Assembly: GCA_004376375.1 (NCBI GenBank)
Contig: SOJX01000110.1
Span: 1-44,313 of the forward strand
Direction: 5' to 3'
Length of the DNA stretch: 44,313 nt
Source of the DNA: Planctomycetota bacterium
Lineage (GTDB): Bacteria; Planctomycetota; E44-bin39
Shown here: positions 16,409 through 24,836 of the stretch, piece after piece
Layout of the letters: each line of letters begins with the position of its first letter
How positions within the stretch are numbered: position 1 is the first letter of the stretch
Translations under genes and position numbers: made by a program
The notes under the pieces: model-generated
Told to the model about the DNA's origin: nothing
Seen by the model: only the letters and a program-made list of their open reading frames with translations
Database searches by the model: none

Positions 16409-18439
16409 ATGGATATGAAACACTTACCCCTCAAACTCGGCATCGGCGTCGTCCTGCTCTTCACAGCAGTCATCGCGACCTGTCTGGTGTGGGTGCCGCT
16501 ACACAATCGGAATTACCTCGAAAAGCTGAAGTCGGACGACCTGAAAGAACGGGTGGCAGGTATTGATGGGTTACTTCGAATGGGAACTAGAAGCAGACAG
16601 GAATTTATCAGGAATTACACCGAAGGCGAAAAAGCTGCACAATTAATAATTCTATGTTGGCAGGATGTCAATAAGCCTTTGAATTTTGAAAAGTTATTCC
16701 GAATTTACCCGAAGCTGTTCGAACAAGATCCGGAAGGAAATCCTGTCGAAGACTCCAGCACGCCCGCCGTATCGTTCAAGCTGAGCGATGAAAACTTCAC
16801 ATCGGTCAGATCTGAAATTAAAGCGATCTATATTGCAATCCTGAATAACCAGAATGAAACGTTAAAGATCCTGGTCCATAAGGGAGCCAATCCAGGTTCG
16901 ATTATTAGTATAATAGGCAATTGGAATTCTAAAGAGGGCGGTTATGGCGGACATCATGAGATTTCCACACTTGACATTGCCGTTATGATGGAAAATGTGA
17001 AAGCAATTACCTATCTACTTGAACAGGGAGTCGACATCAATGTAGAAAACAGACATCATAATTATTCCACTCTCCACTTGGCAGTAAGTACGGGAAATCT
17101 ACCTATTGTAAAATTACTGACCGAGAAAGGAGCGGATATAGAACATAAAAATCCTTTCGGAAGGACACCTCTGTATCTTGCTGCACGATGCGAAAATCTG
17201 GAAATAGTTAAACTTCTTATTCATAATGGGGCTGACGTGAATGCTGAAGATTGCTTCAATAAGACGCCACTTCATTCTGCAGCAACATTTGGCGGATTAG
17301 ACACTGTTGCATTACTAATTGATTGTGGTGCTGATGTAAAAGTAAGGTCAGATAAAGGCATGACTCCCCTGCATTCAGCAATAGAATTTCACAGTAAGAA
17401 AACAGTGGCATCACTCTTGATTGAAAAGGGCGCAGACCTGAACGCGAAAACAGATACCGGGATGACACCCCTGCATTTAGCCGCCAAAAACAACCAGATG
17501 AACATGGTTGAATTGCTGATTGAAAAAGGCGCTGATGTTAACTGCACCAATGTTGAAGGTAAAACCCCGCTGGAACTCGCGGCCGGGATAGCGGATGTCA
17601 ATGCAAAAGATAAGAACGGTTGTACGCCGCTGCACTTTGCGGCAATAAATGGCCGCAAGGCCGTCGCCAGACTTCTTATCGCCAGTGGCGCTGACCTAAG
17701 TGCGAAAGATAATAAAGGCGGAACCCCCCTGCACTTTGCTGCACTCGCTGGTCGTAAAAATGTAGCTGCTTTACTGATTGAAAAAGGCGCTGATGTGGAT
17801 ACGAAGGATAATTGGAACTGCACGCCGCTGCACACTGCTGCATACTTTGGTCGAAAAAATTTAGCCGCTTTGCTGATTGATAAAGGCGCTGACGTGAATA
17901 TAAAATCGAATTTCAACAAGACGCCGCTGCAATGTGCAGTTCAGGAAGGCCATAAGGAAATCGCCGCACTCCTGCGCGAGAAAGGTGCTAACTCGAATGT
18001 GAAGAACTTTCTGGACGAGAAACAGCTATGCGAGGCAATATCTAATGGTTATCAAGATATTGCCATAGACCTTATCAATAATGGCACTGACGTAAATGCG
18101 AAAGACCCTAATGGCTTGACGCCACTGCACCATGCTGCATCGCAGGGAAATGAGAAATTAGCCGCAATGCTTATTAATAAAGGCGCCGACGTGAATGCGA
18201 AAGACATAAACGGCAAGACACCGCTCCATGGTGCTGCATGGGATGGCAACAAAGATATTGTTGCGCTCCTGCTCGAAAAAGGCGCTGACATAAATTCGGA
18301 AAATAATGAGGGCAGTACACCTCTTGACAGGGCTATTTACGCTGGGTGCTACGGTCAGTGCAGGGAAACCGTCAAACTCCTCCGCGCCCACGGCGGCAGA
18401 CCGGGAGGGGAATTGAAAACGGAAAAGGGGAAGAAGTGA
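16409..18439 (+). CDS. Membrane-anchored ankyrin repeat protein (paralogue 1)
   Basis: A 676-residue protein. An N-terminal membrane helix (about 7-30, IGVVLLFTAVIATCLVWV) is followed by a short helical segment (LKSDDLKERVAGIDGLLRMG) shared with the proteins at 22544 and 42121. From about residue 125 the chain is ankyrin repeats of the TPLHLAA...GADVNAKD type, about fourteen. One repeat near residues 384-403 is shortened by about 13 residues. The repeats should face the periplasm if the helix is a signal anchor. The gene is more AT-rich than the his or kor genes. Function is probably protein binding; partners unknown. Confidence 0.88.
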   Translation: MDMKHLPLKLGIGVVLLFTAVIATCLVWVPLHNRNYLEKLKSDDLKERVAGIDGLLRMGTRSRQEFIRNYTEGEKAAQLIILCWQDVNKPLNFEKLFRIYPKLFEQDPEGNPVEDSSTPAVSFKLSDENFTSVRSEIKAIYIAILNNQNETLKILVHKGANPGSIISIIGNWNSKEGGYGGHHEISTLDIAVMMENVKAITYLLEQGVDINVENRHHNYSTLHLAVSTGNLPIVKLLTEKGADIEHKNPFGRTPLYLAARCENLEIVKLLIHNGADVNAEDCFNKTPLHSAATFGGLDTVALLIDCGADVKVRSDKGMTPLHSAIEFHSKKTVASLLIEKGADLNAKTDTGMTPLHLAAKNNQMNMVELLIEKGADVNCTNVEGKTPLELAAGIADVNAKDKNGCTPLHFAAINGRKAVARLLIASGADLSAKDNKGGTPLHFAALAGRKNVAALLIEKGADVDTKDNWNCTPLHTAAYFGRKNLAALLIDKGADVNIKSNFNKTPLQCAVQEGHKEIAALLREKGANSNVKNFLDEKQLCEAISNGYQDIAIDLINNGTDVNAKDPNGLTPLHHAASQGNEKLAAMLINKGADVNAKDINGKTPLHGAAWDGNKDIVALLLEKGADINSENNEGSTPLDRAIYAGCYGQCRETVKLLRAHGGRPGGELKTEKGKK

Positions 18440-18472
18440 AGCTCAGTCTGCCCTTAAGACAAGGAGTAGTAT

Positions 18473-18862
18473 ATGCACGAGTTATTAAAACCTTTCTGGC
18501 ATCTATTAATTGGAATGATAGCAGGCGATATAATTGCAGGTTATCTGATTATCCGCAACAATCGTATCGGCACTGCAAAAACAGTTCTGGCCATTCTTGC
18601 CGGTAACGTAATAATGGTTCCTCTCTTCCTGTTCTGTCAGGAAGTACTACCTTCTGGCGGTAGACGCTGGTTGGTCGCATTACTTTTTGTCTCGTTTATT
18701 GCAAACGTGACAGGCCTTTCGCTTGTGATTCATTTCCTTGCACCGGATGCGAACAGGCCTTTCCTGGCCGATTCGATACAGACATCTCTGCCCTATTCAC
18801 TGGTGATTACGACCTGTGCAGCGTCGCCAATCTTTTTCAGGTTCTTAAATTTGTGGAGATAG
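18473..18862 (+). CDS. Small polytopic membrane protein
   Basis: A 129-residue protein with four hydrophobic segments, about 8-26, 34-55, 67-90 and 105-125. AAGGAG is 6 nt upstream of the ATG. No family recognised. It follows the ankyrin gene by 33 bp and may belong to the same transcript as 16173 and 16409, a possible three-gene membrane unit. Confidence 0.7.
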   Translation: MHELLKPFWHLLIGMIAGDIIAGYLIIRNNRIGTAKTVLAILAGNVIMVPLFLFCQEVLPSGGRRWLVALLFVSFIANVTGLSLVIHFLAPDANRPFLADSIQTSLPYSLVITTCAASPIFFRFLNLWR

Positions 18863-18907
18863 GTTTGCATCGAAATAGAAGCGCGGAGAGTGCAAGCGGG
18901 GGGTGTT

Positions 18908-19143
18908 GAAAGCGTCAGGCGTTGAGCGTCAAGCGTCAAGAAGGAAAAATAAATTCAGGGCGCGGCGGCTAAATAATCCCGTTACTCGTTACTCGGTACC
19001 CGTTACTCGTTACTCGTTACTCGTTACTCAGTACTTGGTGCTCGGTACTCGGTACTCGGTACTCGGTACTCGATACTCGGTACTTCTTATCCCTTATCCC
19101 GTGTCCCTTATCCCTTCTTCCGGTACTTGGTACTCGGTACTTC
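18908..19143. repeat. Degenerate heptamer tandem repeats (GCGTCAA; CTCGGTA/CTCGTTA)
   Basis: A short GCGTCAA run (18908-18945) is followed by about 20 units of CTCGGTA and variants (CTCGTTA, CTTGGTA) from 18975, interrupted near 19085-19120 by TTATCCC units. The period is 7 throughout. It fills the convergent gap between the plus-strand cluster and the M14 gene and touches the M14 stop codon. The CTCGGTA word recurs at 41370-41460 and at the window's right end. Confidence 0.9.
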
Positions 19144-22100
19144 TTAATTATCGACCGTAAACATATTGGATATTGCCGGGTCGCCGTAGAGCGTATCGGC
19201 AATATAAGGGGTAACTTTCAGAACAACCTGCCTCCGGCCGGGGCCCAGGTCGGCCATGCTGTCCCACGTGAAATCGTGGGTGGTCGGCGTATCGACCGTC
19301 CAGATATTTTCCAGCACGTTGCCGTTTATCAGGCCCGCATCGGCGCCGACAATCGTCGCCGGATGCCAGATAATGCCGTCGAGCGTGTATTCGATTGCCA
19401 CGTTGCAGTCGGCCGGGACGGGGACCTTCATCGAATACGTCACGCTCACGTTGCCGCTGGGACTGCCGCCTACGAGCTGTATCGACACGTGCGGTTTCTC
19501 CAGAACCGGCATCACGTGAACGAGTTTCCATGTCCGGTGAACGCCGCCGTAACTATCATCGACCTCGAGGACGACGCGGTGCGTGCCGGTCCGGTCGAAA
19601 GTATGCCAGACGGCGGGCTCGGCAGAAGTCTGGTCGTCGCCGAAATTCCAGGAGAAATTGAGAAAGTCGCCGTCCTCATCGGTCGAATAGGTGCCGTCGA
19701 GAAAAACGGTTGTGCCGACCTCGACTTTCGTCATGCTCACTTTCAATTCGGCCGTCGGGCGGTGGTTGCCGCCTCCGTTCTTAACGAGCGCCACGTCCAG
19801 CACGTAAGGAACACCGGCGACCGTGATGTCATGGGACTGCTCGGCGTATCCCTCGAGGGTGAACGTCACGGAATAGTCGCCGTCCCCCCAGAGCCAGTAG
19901 AAGCTCCCGAAATCCGGCTCGCTCATTCGGATTTCACCGTTGGGAAAACTGAAAGTGGATACGGAAACGGTCGCTTCGAGCGGCTCACCCGTACCCGCAT
20001 CGACCACGTGCCCGCAGATCGCGCCGTATCCCATGTAGCGGAACAGCTCCATTACGCCGCCGCGCACGCCCTCCACCTGCGCGTCGTGCGAGTCCGCGTA
20101 GATCGGATGAAACGCCCAGGCCGTATAGTCGAAATCGTTGCCGACCTCGACGAGGGCGCAGAACGTGCCGATATCGCGGTAAAACCAGTCGAACGTCACG
20201 CCCGAGGCGTTGTACCAGAGCGTCTGCGCGCAGTCATAGGGCCCGCCTACGTCGCGGATCATGTTCATCGCTATCGAATTGGAGAACTCCAGTATGTAAT
20301 TTTCCTGCGACGTCTGCGACAGCCCGGGAGAGCTGTAAGGATAGAGCACAATGTTCGAATATGTATGGAACGTAATCGCGGCGGCGGGCCGCGTCCCGAA
20401 CGCCTGCGCCATCACGGTCTGCACTTCAGGCTCGGACGCGGGGAACGGGCCGTGGTAAGTAGACCAGCTGGAATTGTCGCTGGAACCGTCGGGATTTCCC
20501 CAGTCGGCCGGGTAGTTGCGGTTGAGGTCGACCCCGCGCGCGTTCTTGCGGATGTTCCAGTTATTGTCGAAAACCGCGACAACGCTGTCCGGGTTCACGC
20601 AGGGAATCAGATAAATCTCGTAGTTGTCTATCCAGTCGGTAACCTCCTGGATCGAGCCGTAACTTGTCAGAAGCTGCTCGCAGATGTCGATGATGACTTC
20701 CGGGGTCATGATTTCGCGCGCGTGATGCTGGGCGTCGAAGTGCACGACGGGCTCGTCCTCATCGGTAAAGACGTTGTCGGAGATTTTCACAACGTGGATT
20801 TCACGGCCTTCGACGGAATAGCCGATTGTGTAAAACGTCATCAGGTTCGGATAGTCGTCGGCAAGCTGCTCGAAGATGCCGCGGGATTCGGAATAATTGC
20901 GATACGGCTCGAGCCGGGGGCGGTAGTCGACTATCGTTTCCGCTATTTTAATAAGCAGGGCGGCCGTATCGCTCAGGCCGGCGCCGTCCGCTACCGTAAG
21001 CAATACGGTGAATTCTCCGGGGCCCGTGTTGTATGTGTGCAGCGGTTCGGAATCCGTGGAATAGGAGCCGTCGCCGAAATCCCAGTGGTACGAAGCGACG
21101 CTGCCCACGGAGTCGAGCGCACTGAACTGGATATCTTCGCCGCTCTGTATGCACAACCTGTCGGCGGTTATCACGGCAACCGGCGCGCCGACGGGCGGTG
21201 AATTATCGACGGTGAAATCATCCGTCTCGGACCAGATGCCCTGATACGTCGTTTCAGGCCTGCCGCGGAAACGAACCATGGTATTCAGCGTAAACCCGGC
21301 GTCGGTAACCGAATCCCAGATAACGTAGTGAGCCTCCTGCACCGGACCGCAGGGGATATTCAGAACCACGTTTCCGACGAGCTGTCCCGCATCGGAATAA
21401 GCCAGCGACGGCGGCTCCCAGTTCACGCCGCCGTCGAAGCTGACTTCGAAAACAAGGTTCGCGACTCCGCTGACGTCATTCAGAATCTCGTAGTCCAGCC
21501 TGACAAGCCCGCGCGACGGGCTTGCCGGCGTTATGAGCGTAACGTCCAGGAAATACCCGGTCGACAGGTCCGCAGTATAAACGGCATCAGCGACCGGCGA
21601 TACCGCGTGCTCTCTCGCGCCTCCGTCGCTCCATGAAACGAAGTCGTATTCGATGCCTGTCCCGCCGCTCTGCGTCGCTGCGACGCCGATGCCGTGAAAA
21701 GAGCCCTCGGCCCAGACGGCCGTATGGGGAGCCGGGTAGGACACACCGTCGACAATAACTTCCGTCCCGTTGCCTATGCTGGTCGTCACCGTCACGGAGA
21801 CGGGAGGGATGGTGGTGAAGCTCCACACGTCGCCGGTTTTTGCGCCGACGACATTTACCGAATCCACACGCCAGTAATACATCGTTCCGTAATTCAGATC
21901 GCCGGGAGGGTCGTAAGCCGGACCGCCGGCACTGGATTGAAACTCGGGGCTGGTTTCGGTCGCGTTTCCGACCGCGCCCGCATCGGTGCCGAGATACACG
22001 TTGTACGACCCCGCCCACTCCGCGTCATCCCAGGAGAGAACCACATTAATCGGTACATAAGTGGCATTATCGGCAGGAGAAGGATTCTGGACTTTCGCCG

Positions 22101-22203
22101 CCGGCGGATAGAAGAGCTTGCTCTTCTTTTTCTTGCTGCAGCCGGACGCGAAAAAGCACAGTATGATAAGAGCGGAAACCGTAACTTTGAAAAAAGCCCG
22201 CAT
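19144..22203 (-). CDS. M14 zinc carboxypeptidase lipoprotein with PKD and beta-sandwich modules
   Basis: A 1019-residue secreted lipoprotein: signal MRAFFKVTVSALIILCFFAS with lipobox ASGC, then Lys-rich linker. In order: Fn3-like module (about 33-132), a small beta module with SWSDGG (about 135-220), a module ending FTVDN (about 225-330), a PKD domain (about 335-425, YHWDFGDGS), the M14 peptidase (about 430-735), a carboxypeptidase regulatory-like domain (about 740-800), a second PKD (about 810-895), and a second FTVDN-type module. Zinc ligands H494, E497 (HARE) and H613 (FHTYSN), NARGVDLNRNY and the catalytic E686 (LVEVGND) are intact. It likely trims peptides at the cell surface. AGAGGAA precedes the ATG. 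Confidence 0.93.
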   Translation of the reverse strand: MRAFFKVTVSALIILCFFASGCSKKKKSKLFYPPAAKVQNPSPADNATYVPINVVLSWDDAEWAGSYNVYLGTDAGAVGNATETSPEFQSSAGGPAYDPPGDLNYGTMYYWRVDSVNVVGAKTGDVWSFTTIPPVSVTVTTSIGNGTEVIVDGVSYPAPHTAVWAEGSFHGIGVAATQSGGTGIEYDFVSWSDGGAREHAVSPVADAVYTADLSTGYFLDVTLITPASPSRGLVRLDYEILNDVSGVANLVFEVSFDGGVNWEPPSLAYSDAGQLVGNVVLNIPCGPVQEAHYVIWDSVTDAGFTLNTMVRFRGRPETTYQGIWSETDDFTVDNSPPVGAPVAVITADRLCIQSGEDIQFSALDSVGSVASYHWDFGDGSYSTDSEPLHTYNTGPGEFTVLLTVADGAGLSDTAALLIKIAETIVDYRPRLEPYRNYSESRGIFEQLADDYPNLMTFYTIGYSVEGREIHVVKISDNVFTDEDEPVVHFDAQHHAREIMTPEVIIDICEQLLTSYGSIQEVTDWIDNYEIYLIPCVNPDSVVAVFDNNWNIRKNARGVDLNRNYPADWGNPDGSSDNSSWSTYHGPFPASEPEVQTVMAQAFGTRPAAAITFHTYSNIVLYPYSSPGLSQTSQENYILEFSNSIAMNMIRDVGGPYDCAQTLWYNASGVTFDWFYRDIGTFCALVEVGNDFDYTAWAFHPIYADSHDAQVEGVRGGVMELFRYMGYGAICGHVVDAGTGEPLEATVSVSTFSFPNGEIRMSEPDFGSFYWLWGDGDYSVTFTLEGYAEQSHDITVAGVPYVLDVALVKNGGGNHRPTAELKVSMTKVEVGTTVFLDGTYSTDEDGDFLNFSWNFGDDQTSAEPAVWHTFDRTGTHRVVLEVDDSYGGVHRTWKLVHVMPVLEKPHVSIQLVGGSPSGNVSVTYSMKVPVPADCNVAIEYTLDGIIWHPATIVGADAGLINGNVLENIWTVDTPTTHDFTWDSMADLGPGRRQVVLKVTPYIADTLYGDPAISNMFTVDN

Positions 22204-22230
22204 ATGGTTCCTCTCATTATGTATTTAATG

Positions 22231-22260
22231 ATTATACAATTAAAACCGTATCATATGCAA
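22231..22260 (-). promoter_or_regulatory. Promoter of the M14 peptidase gene
   Basis: On the minus strand, TTGCAT (22260-22255), an 18-bp spacer and a consensus TATAAT (22236-22231), 27 bp before the ATG at 22203. Good match to a sigma70-type promoter. Confidence 0.75.
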
Positions 22261-22277
22261 ATTTTTATCTCTCGCCG

Positions 22278-22377
22278 GGTAACGCCTCAGTTACGGGGGG
22301 TAATATGTAGGGGCACGGCGCGCGCGCAAGGTCTGCCCCTACAATGCCGCAAATCCCCCCGTAACTGAGGCATTACC
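22278..22377. repeat. 23-bp inverted repeat with a TGTAGGGGC palindrome nested in its loop
   Basis: The arms at 22278-22300 and 22355-22377 (GGTAACGCCTCAGTTACGGG... and its inverse) match at 22 of 23 positions. Between them, 22306-22343 is a TGTAGGGGC...GCCCCTACA element. This is the second clear case of that family sitting inside another inverted repeat. Together with the promoters and the hairpin pair at 22439-22507 it fills the gene-free stretch 22204-22543. Confidence 0.85.
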
Positions 22378-22402
22378 TCGCCGGCCGGCGCCGGCTGTTC
22401 AC

Positions 22403-22430
22403 TTGCACACTCCGCGTTTGGGTGTAGAAT
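22403..22430 (+). promoter_or_regulatory. Promoter-like cassette ahead of ankyrin paralogue 2
   Basis: TTGCAC (22403-22408), a 16-bp spacer and TAGAAT (22425-22430), with the spacer core TCCGCGTTTGGGTG identical to that at 8081-8108 on the other strand. It lies 113 bp before the ankyrin ATG, with a REP-like pair in between that would be in the leader RNA. Confidence 0.65.
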
Positions 22431-22438
22431 ATAGTTAT

Positions 22439-22507
22439 ACCCGCCGCGGCAAGCGCGGCGGCTTCACGAAGATTTATTTGTGAAGCCGTGCCGCTTGCGG
22501 CACGGTT
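22439..22507. repeat. REP-like pair of inverted hairpins
   Basis: CCGCCGCGGCAAGCGCGGCGG-CTTCAC, about 13 bp, then GTGAAG-CCGTGCCGCTTGCGGCACGG. It is the same composite as at 7359-7452 with the two hairpin types exchanged in order. Confidence 0.8.
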
Positions 22508-22543
22508 AATCCATATTAGACCCGGAACCCGGGGCATGGAATT

Positions 22544-23728
22544 ATGAAATTATATTTCAAACTCACCATTTTCGTTCTCATCCTGTTCGCGCTGGTGATC
22601 GCCGCCTGCCTGCTCTGGACGCCGGTCAGGATAAAATACCATGTTTCAAAATATCGCTCCGATGACGTGAAACAGATTGCACGCGGTATTAAAGGGCTGT
22701 TGTCAATCGGAGAAAAGGGCGGGAGCGAGCTCGAGGAAATAGTGCACGACGAATTGCAGAACGCCGACGACAAACGGCGCGTTCTGGTTGTAGATGCTCT
22801 GCTTTCAATTGACAGAGACGGTTTGAATATACTTTCAAGGGTACTAAGCGGCGGCGAGAAAGAAGCCGCGTTTCTGGCCAAACACTGGGCCCGTTTCAAC
22901 GAACCTGTGAACGGTGATTACGACGGCAATTATCCTCTGCACCTTGCAGCTGAAGACGGATGGAAAGATGCAACTGCGCTTCTTCTCGCCAAAGGCGCCG
23001 ATGTGGATGCGAAAGACAATGACGGCTTGACGCCGCTGCACAGTGCGGCATTGAATGGCTGTAAAGCTGTTGCCGCATTGCTGATTGAGAAAGGTGCCGA
23101 TGTGAATGCTAAAACCAATACCGGCAGGACACCGCTGCACAGTGCTGCAATGTATGGCCATAAGGACACAGCCGCATTGCTGATTGAAAAAGGCGCGGAT
23201 GTGGATGCGAAATGCAATAACGGCTGGATGCCGATACACTTGGCGACAATATACGACAGTAAAGAAGTAGCCGCATTGCTGATTAAGAAAGGCGCTGACG
23301 TAAATGCGAAAGCCAATTACGGCATGACGCCGCTGCATTTGGCGGCATTGCGTGGCCGTAAAGACGCAGCCGCTTTGCTGATTGATAAAGGCGCTGATGT
23401 GGATGCGAAAAATAATGGTGGCTTGACACCGCTGCACTGGGCGGCATCGTATGGCCATAAAGACACTGCCGCCTTGCTGATTGAGAAAGGCGCTGATGTG
23501 AACACGAAAGACGATAAGGGCGAGATGCCACTGCACCGGGCGACAGCGAATGGCCACAAAAATACAGCCGCATTGTTGATTGAGAAAGGCGCTGACGTGA
23601 ACGGGATGAATAATAAAGGTAAAACACCGCTGGACGTTGCGGGATATGACGAGACAAAATCCCTCCTCCGCGCCCGCGGCGGCCTTACCGGAGGGGAAAT
23701 AAGGAAACAAAGAAAAAGTGATAAGTGA
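22544..23728 (+). CDS. Membrane-anchored ankyrin repeat protein (paralogue 2)
   Basis: A 394-residue protein. Helix at about 5-27 (LTIFVLILFALVIAACLLW), then the family's TPVRIKYHVSKYRSDDVKQ segment and a helical region to about 120. Eight ankyrin repeats run from about 125 to 380 with consensus GLTPLHSAALNGCKAVAALLIEKGADVNAK (shown in parts: TPLHSAA, AALLIEKGADVNAK). Repeats are very alike at DNA level, suggesting recent internal duplication. The stop TGA lies in a GTGATAA heptamer run. Function unknown beyond likely protein binding. Confidence 0.9.
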   Translation: MKLYFKLTIFVLILFALVIAACLLWTPVRIKYHVSKYRSDDVKQIARGIKGLLSIGEKGGSELEEIVHDELQNADDKRRVLVVDALLSIDRDGLNILSRVLSGGEKEAAFLAKHWARFNEPVNGDYDGNYPLHLAAEDGWKDATALLLAKGADVDAKDNDGLTPLHSAALNGCKAVAALLIEKGADVNAKTNTGRTPLHSAAMYGHKDTAALLIEKGADVDAKCNNGWMPIHLATIYDSKEVAALLIKKGADVNAKANYGMTPLHLAALRGRKDAAALLIDKGADVDAKNNGGLTPLHWAASYGHKDTAALLIEKGADVNTKDDKGEMPLHRATANGHKNTAALLIEKGADVNGMNNKGKTPLDVAGYDETKSLLRARGGLTGGEIRKQRKSDK

Positions 23729-23760
23729 CAGGTGATAAGTGATAAGAGTCAAGCGTCAAT
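23714..23760. repeat. GTGATAA / GCGTCAA short tandem repeat
   Basis: About four degenerate units (GTGATAAGTGACAGGTGATAA...) then GAGTCAAGCGTCAA. The ankyrin stop codon (23726-23728) lies within it. It occupies the convergent gap with atpG; no terminator hairpin was found. Confidence 0.75.
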
Positions 23761-23803
23761 AAAAAATAAATCCATAATTTTAAATTCGCAATCCGCAATC
23801 ATT

Positions 23804-24691
23804 TTACCTGCCGCCTGCCAATGCTTCGAAGCCGGAGACGATATCCAGAAGCTCGGACGTGATGGTTAGCTGGCGCTGCTGGTTATAGAAGGTCGTGAGT
23901 TCCTTGATGCGGTCCTCGATATTTCTCTGGGCGGCCTGCATCGAGGCGAGCCGGCTTGCGTTCTCGGCTGCGAGCGACTCGGCGAGGGTGCGGAAAAGCG
24001 AGATAAAGAAATACTGGCTTATCAGGGACGAGGCGAGCTTTTCGCGCTCTATCGTAAACATCGGGAGGGAGCGGTTGGGCCATTTCTTCCGGCCGAGCTC
24101 GGTGAAAAACATCCGGTCTATCGGCAGAAGAACTGTGGCGGTGGGTTCATACGTTACGCTGCCCGTGGGCCTGTTGTGAAACAGGATTATTGTTTCGAGG
24201 TCGTAATCGACCTGCCACGCATGCACCCGCATGAGAAGCTCGGTCACGAGATCGGTCACCCCCGCTATCGAGCTCGGGTTATCAAGCAGCTCGCCGATAA
24301 CGAAGTTCCGGCTTTCAAGCGATGCGGCCAGGCGCGCGCCGACAACTATAAGGCGCCGGTCGCTTTCGCCGGACCGGGTTTTACTAAATTCGGCTGAAGC
24401 GAATTTGGCGACTTCCTCGTTGAACTGCCCGCACATGCCCTGGTCCGAGCCGAAAAGAATCGCGCCGATGTGGCGTGATTCATCCGATTCTTCCGCGCCG
24501 CTTTTCTGCCACCCGCTCATCATCACGGCCAGCAGACCGAGCTCGACCGCGCGGTAATAGTCGCCGAGGGATTCGACCGCCTGCTCGAACTGGCGTATGC
24601 TCACGGCCGCGAGCGCCTTCATCGTCTTCACGACGGACTGAAGCTCTTTTGCGCTCGATATTTTTCTTTTCAGGGCTTCAATCGATTCCAT
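23804..24691 (-). CDS. atpG: N-ATPase gamma subunit
   Basis: A 295-residue central-stalk subunit. The N-terminal helix MESIEALKRKISSAKELQSVVKTMKALAAV (given in part: KRKISSAKELQSVVKTMK) and the C-terminal helix (ASRLASMQAAQRNIEDRIKE) are characteristic of F1 gamma. As in N-ATPases it is the last gene of the operon, after alpha. A 145-bp gap with heptamer repeats separates it from atpA. Confidence 0.93.
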   Translation of the reverse strand: MESIEALKRKISSAKELQSVVKTMKALAAVSIRQFEQAVESLGDYYRAVELGLLAVMMSGWQKSGAEESDESRHIGAILFGSDQGMCGQFNEEVAKFASAEFSKTRSGESDRRLIVVGARLAASLESRNFVIGELLDNPSSIAGVTDLVTELLMRVHAWQVDYDLETIILFHNRPTGSVTYEPTATVLLPIDRMFFTELGRKKWPNRSLPMFTIEREKLASSLISQYFFISLFRTLAESLAAENASRLASMQAAQRNIEDRIKELTTFYNQQRQLTITSELLDIVSGFEALAGGR

Positions 24692-24707
24692 TGTATTGGT
24701 CCCGCGT

Positions 24708-24832
24708 CCAATTAGCAGTCAGCAGTCAGCTGTCAGCTGTCAGCAATCAGCTAAATATATATTAATTAAAAAATCTGAAATCTGAAAGCTGATAGCTGAA
24801 TGCTGATAGCTGAAAGCTGTCAGCAATCAACA
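24708..24832. repeat. AGCTGTC/AGCTGAA heptamer repeats inside the ATPase operon
   Basis: Degenerate 7-bp units (CAGTCAGCAGTCAGCTGTCAG, then TGAAAGCTGATAGCTGAATG) on both sides of an AT-rich core near 24750-24775, the two halves roughly inverted to each other. It fills the atpA-atpG gap. Confidence 0.85.
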
Positions 24833-24836
24833 TGAG

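Noticed and set aside
18975..19143. CRISPR array
   Set aside because: Units are 7 bp without spacers; no cas genes.
19276..21201. Long plus-strand open frame antisense to the M14 gene
   Set aside because: Its product is Arg/His/Val-rich without motifs, as expected opposite a GC-rich gene. The minus-strand gene has full catalytic motifs.
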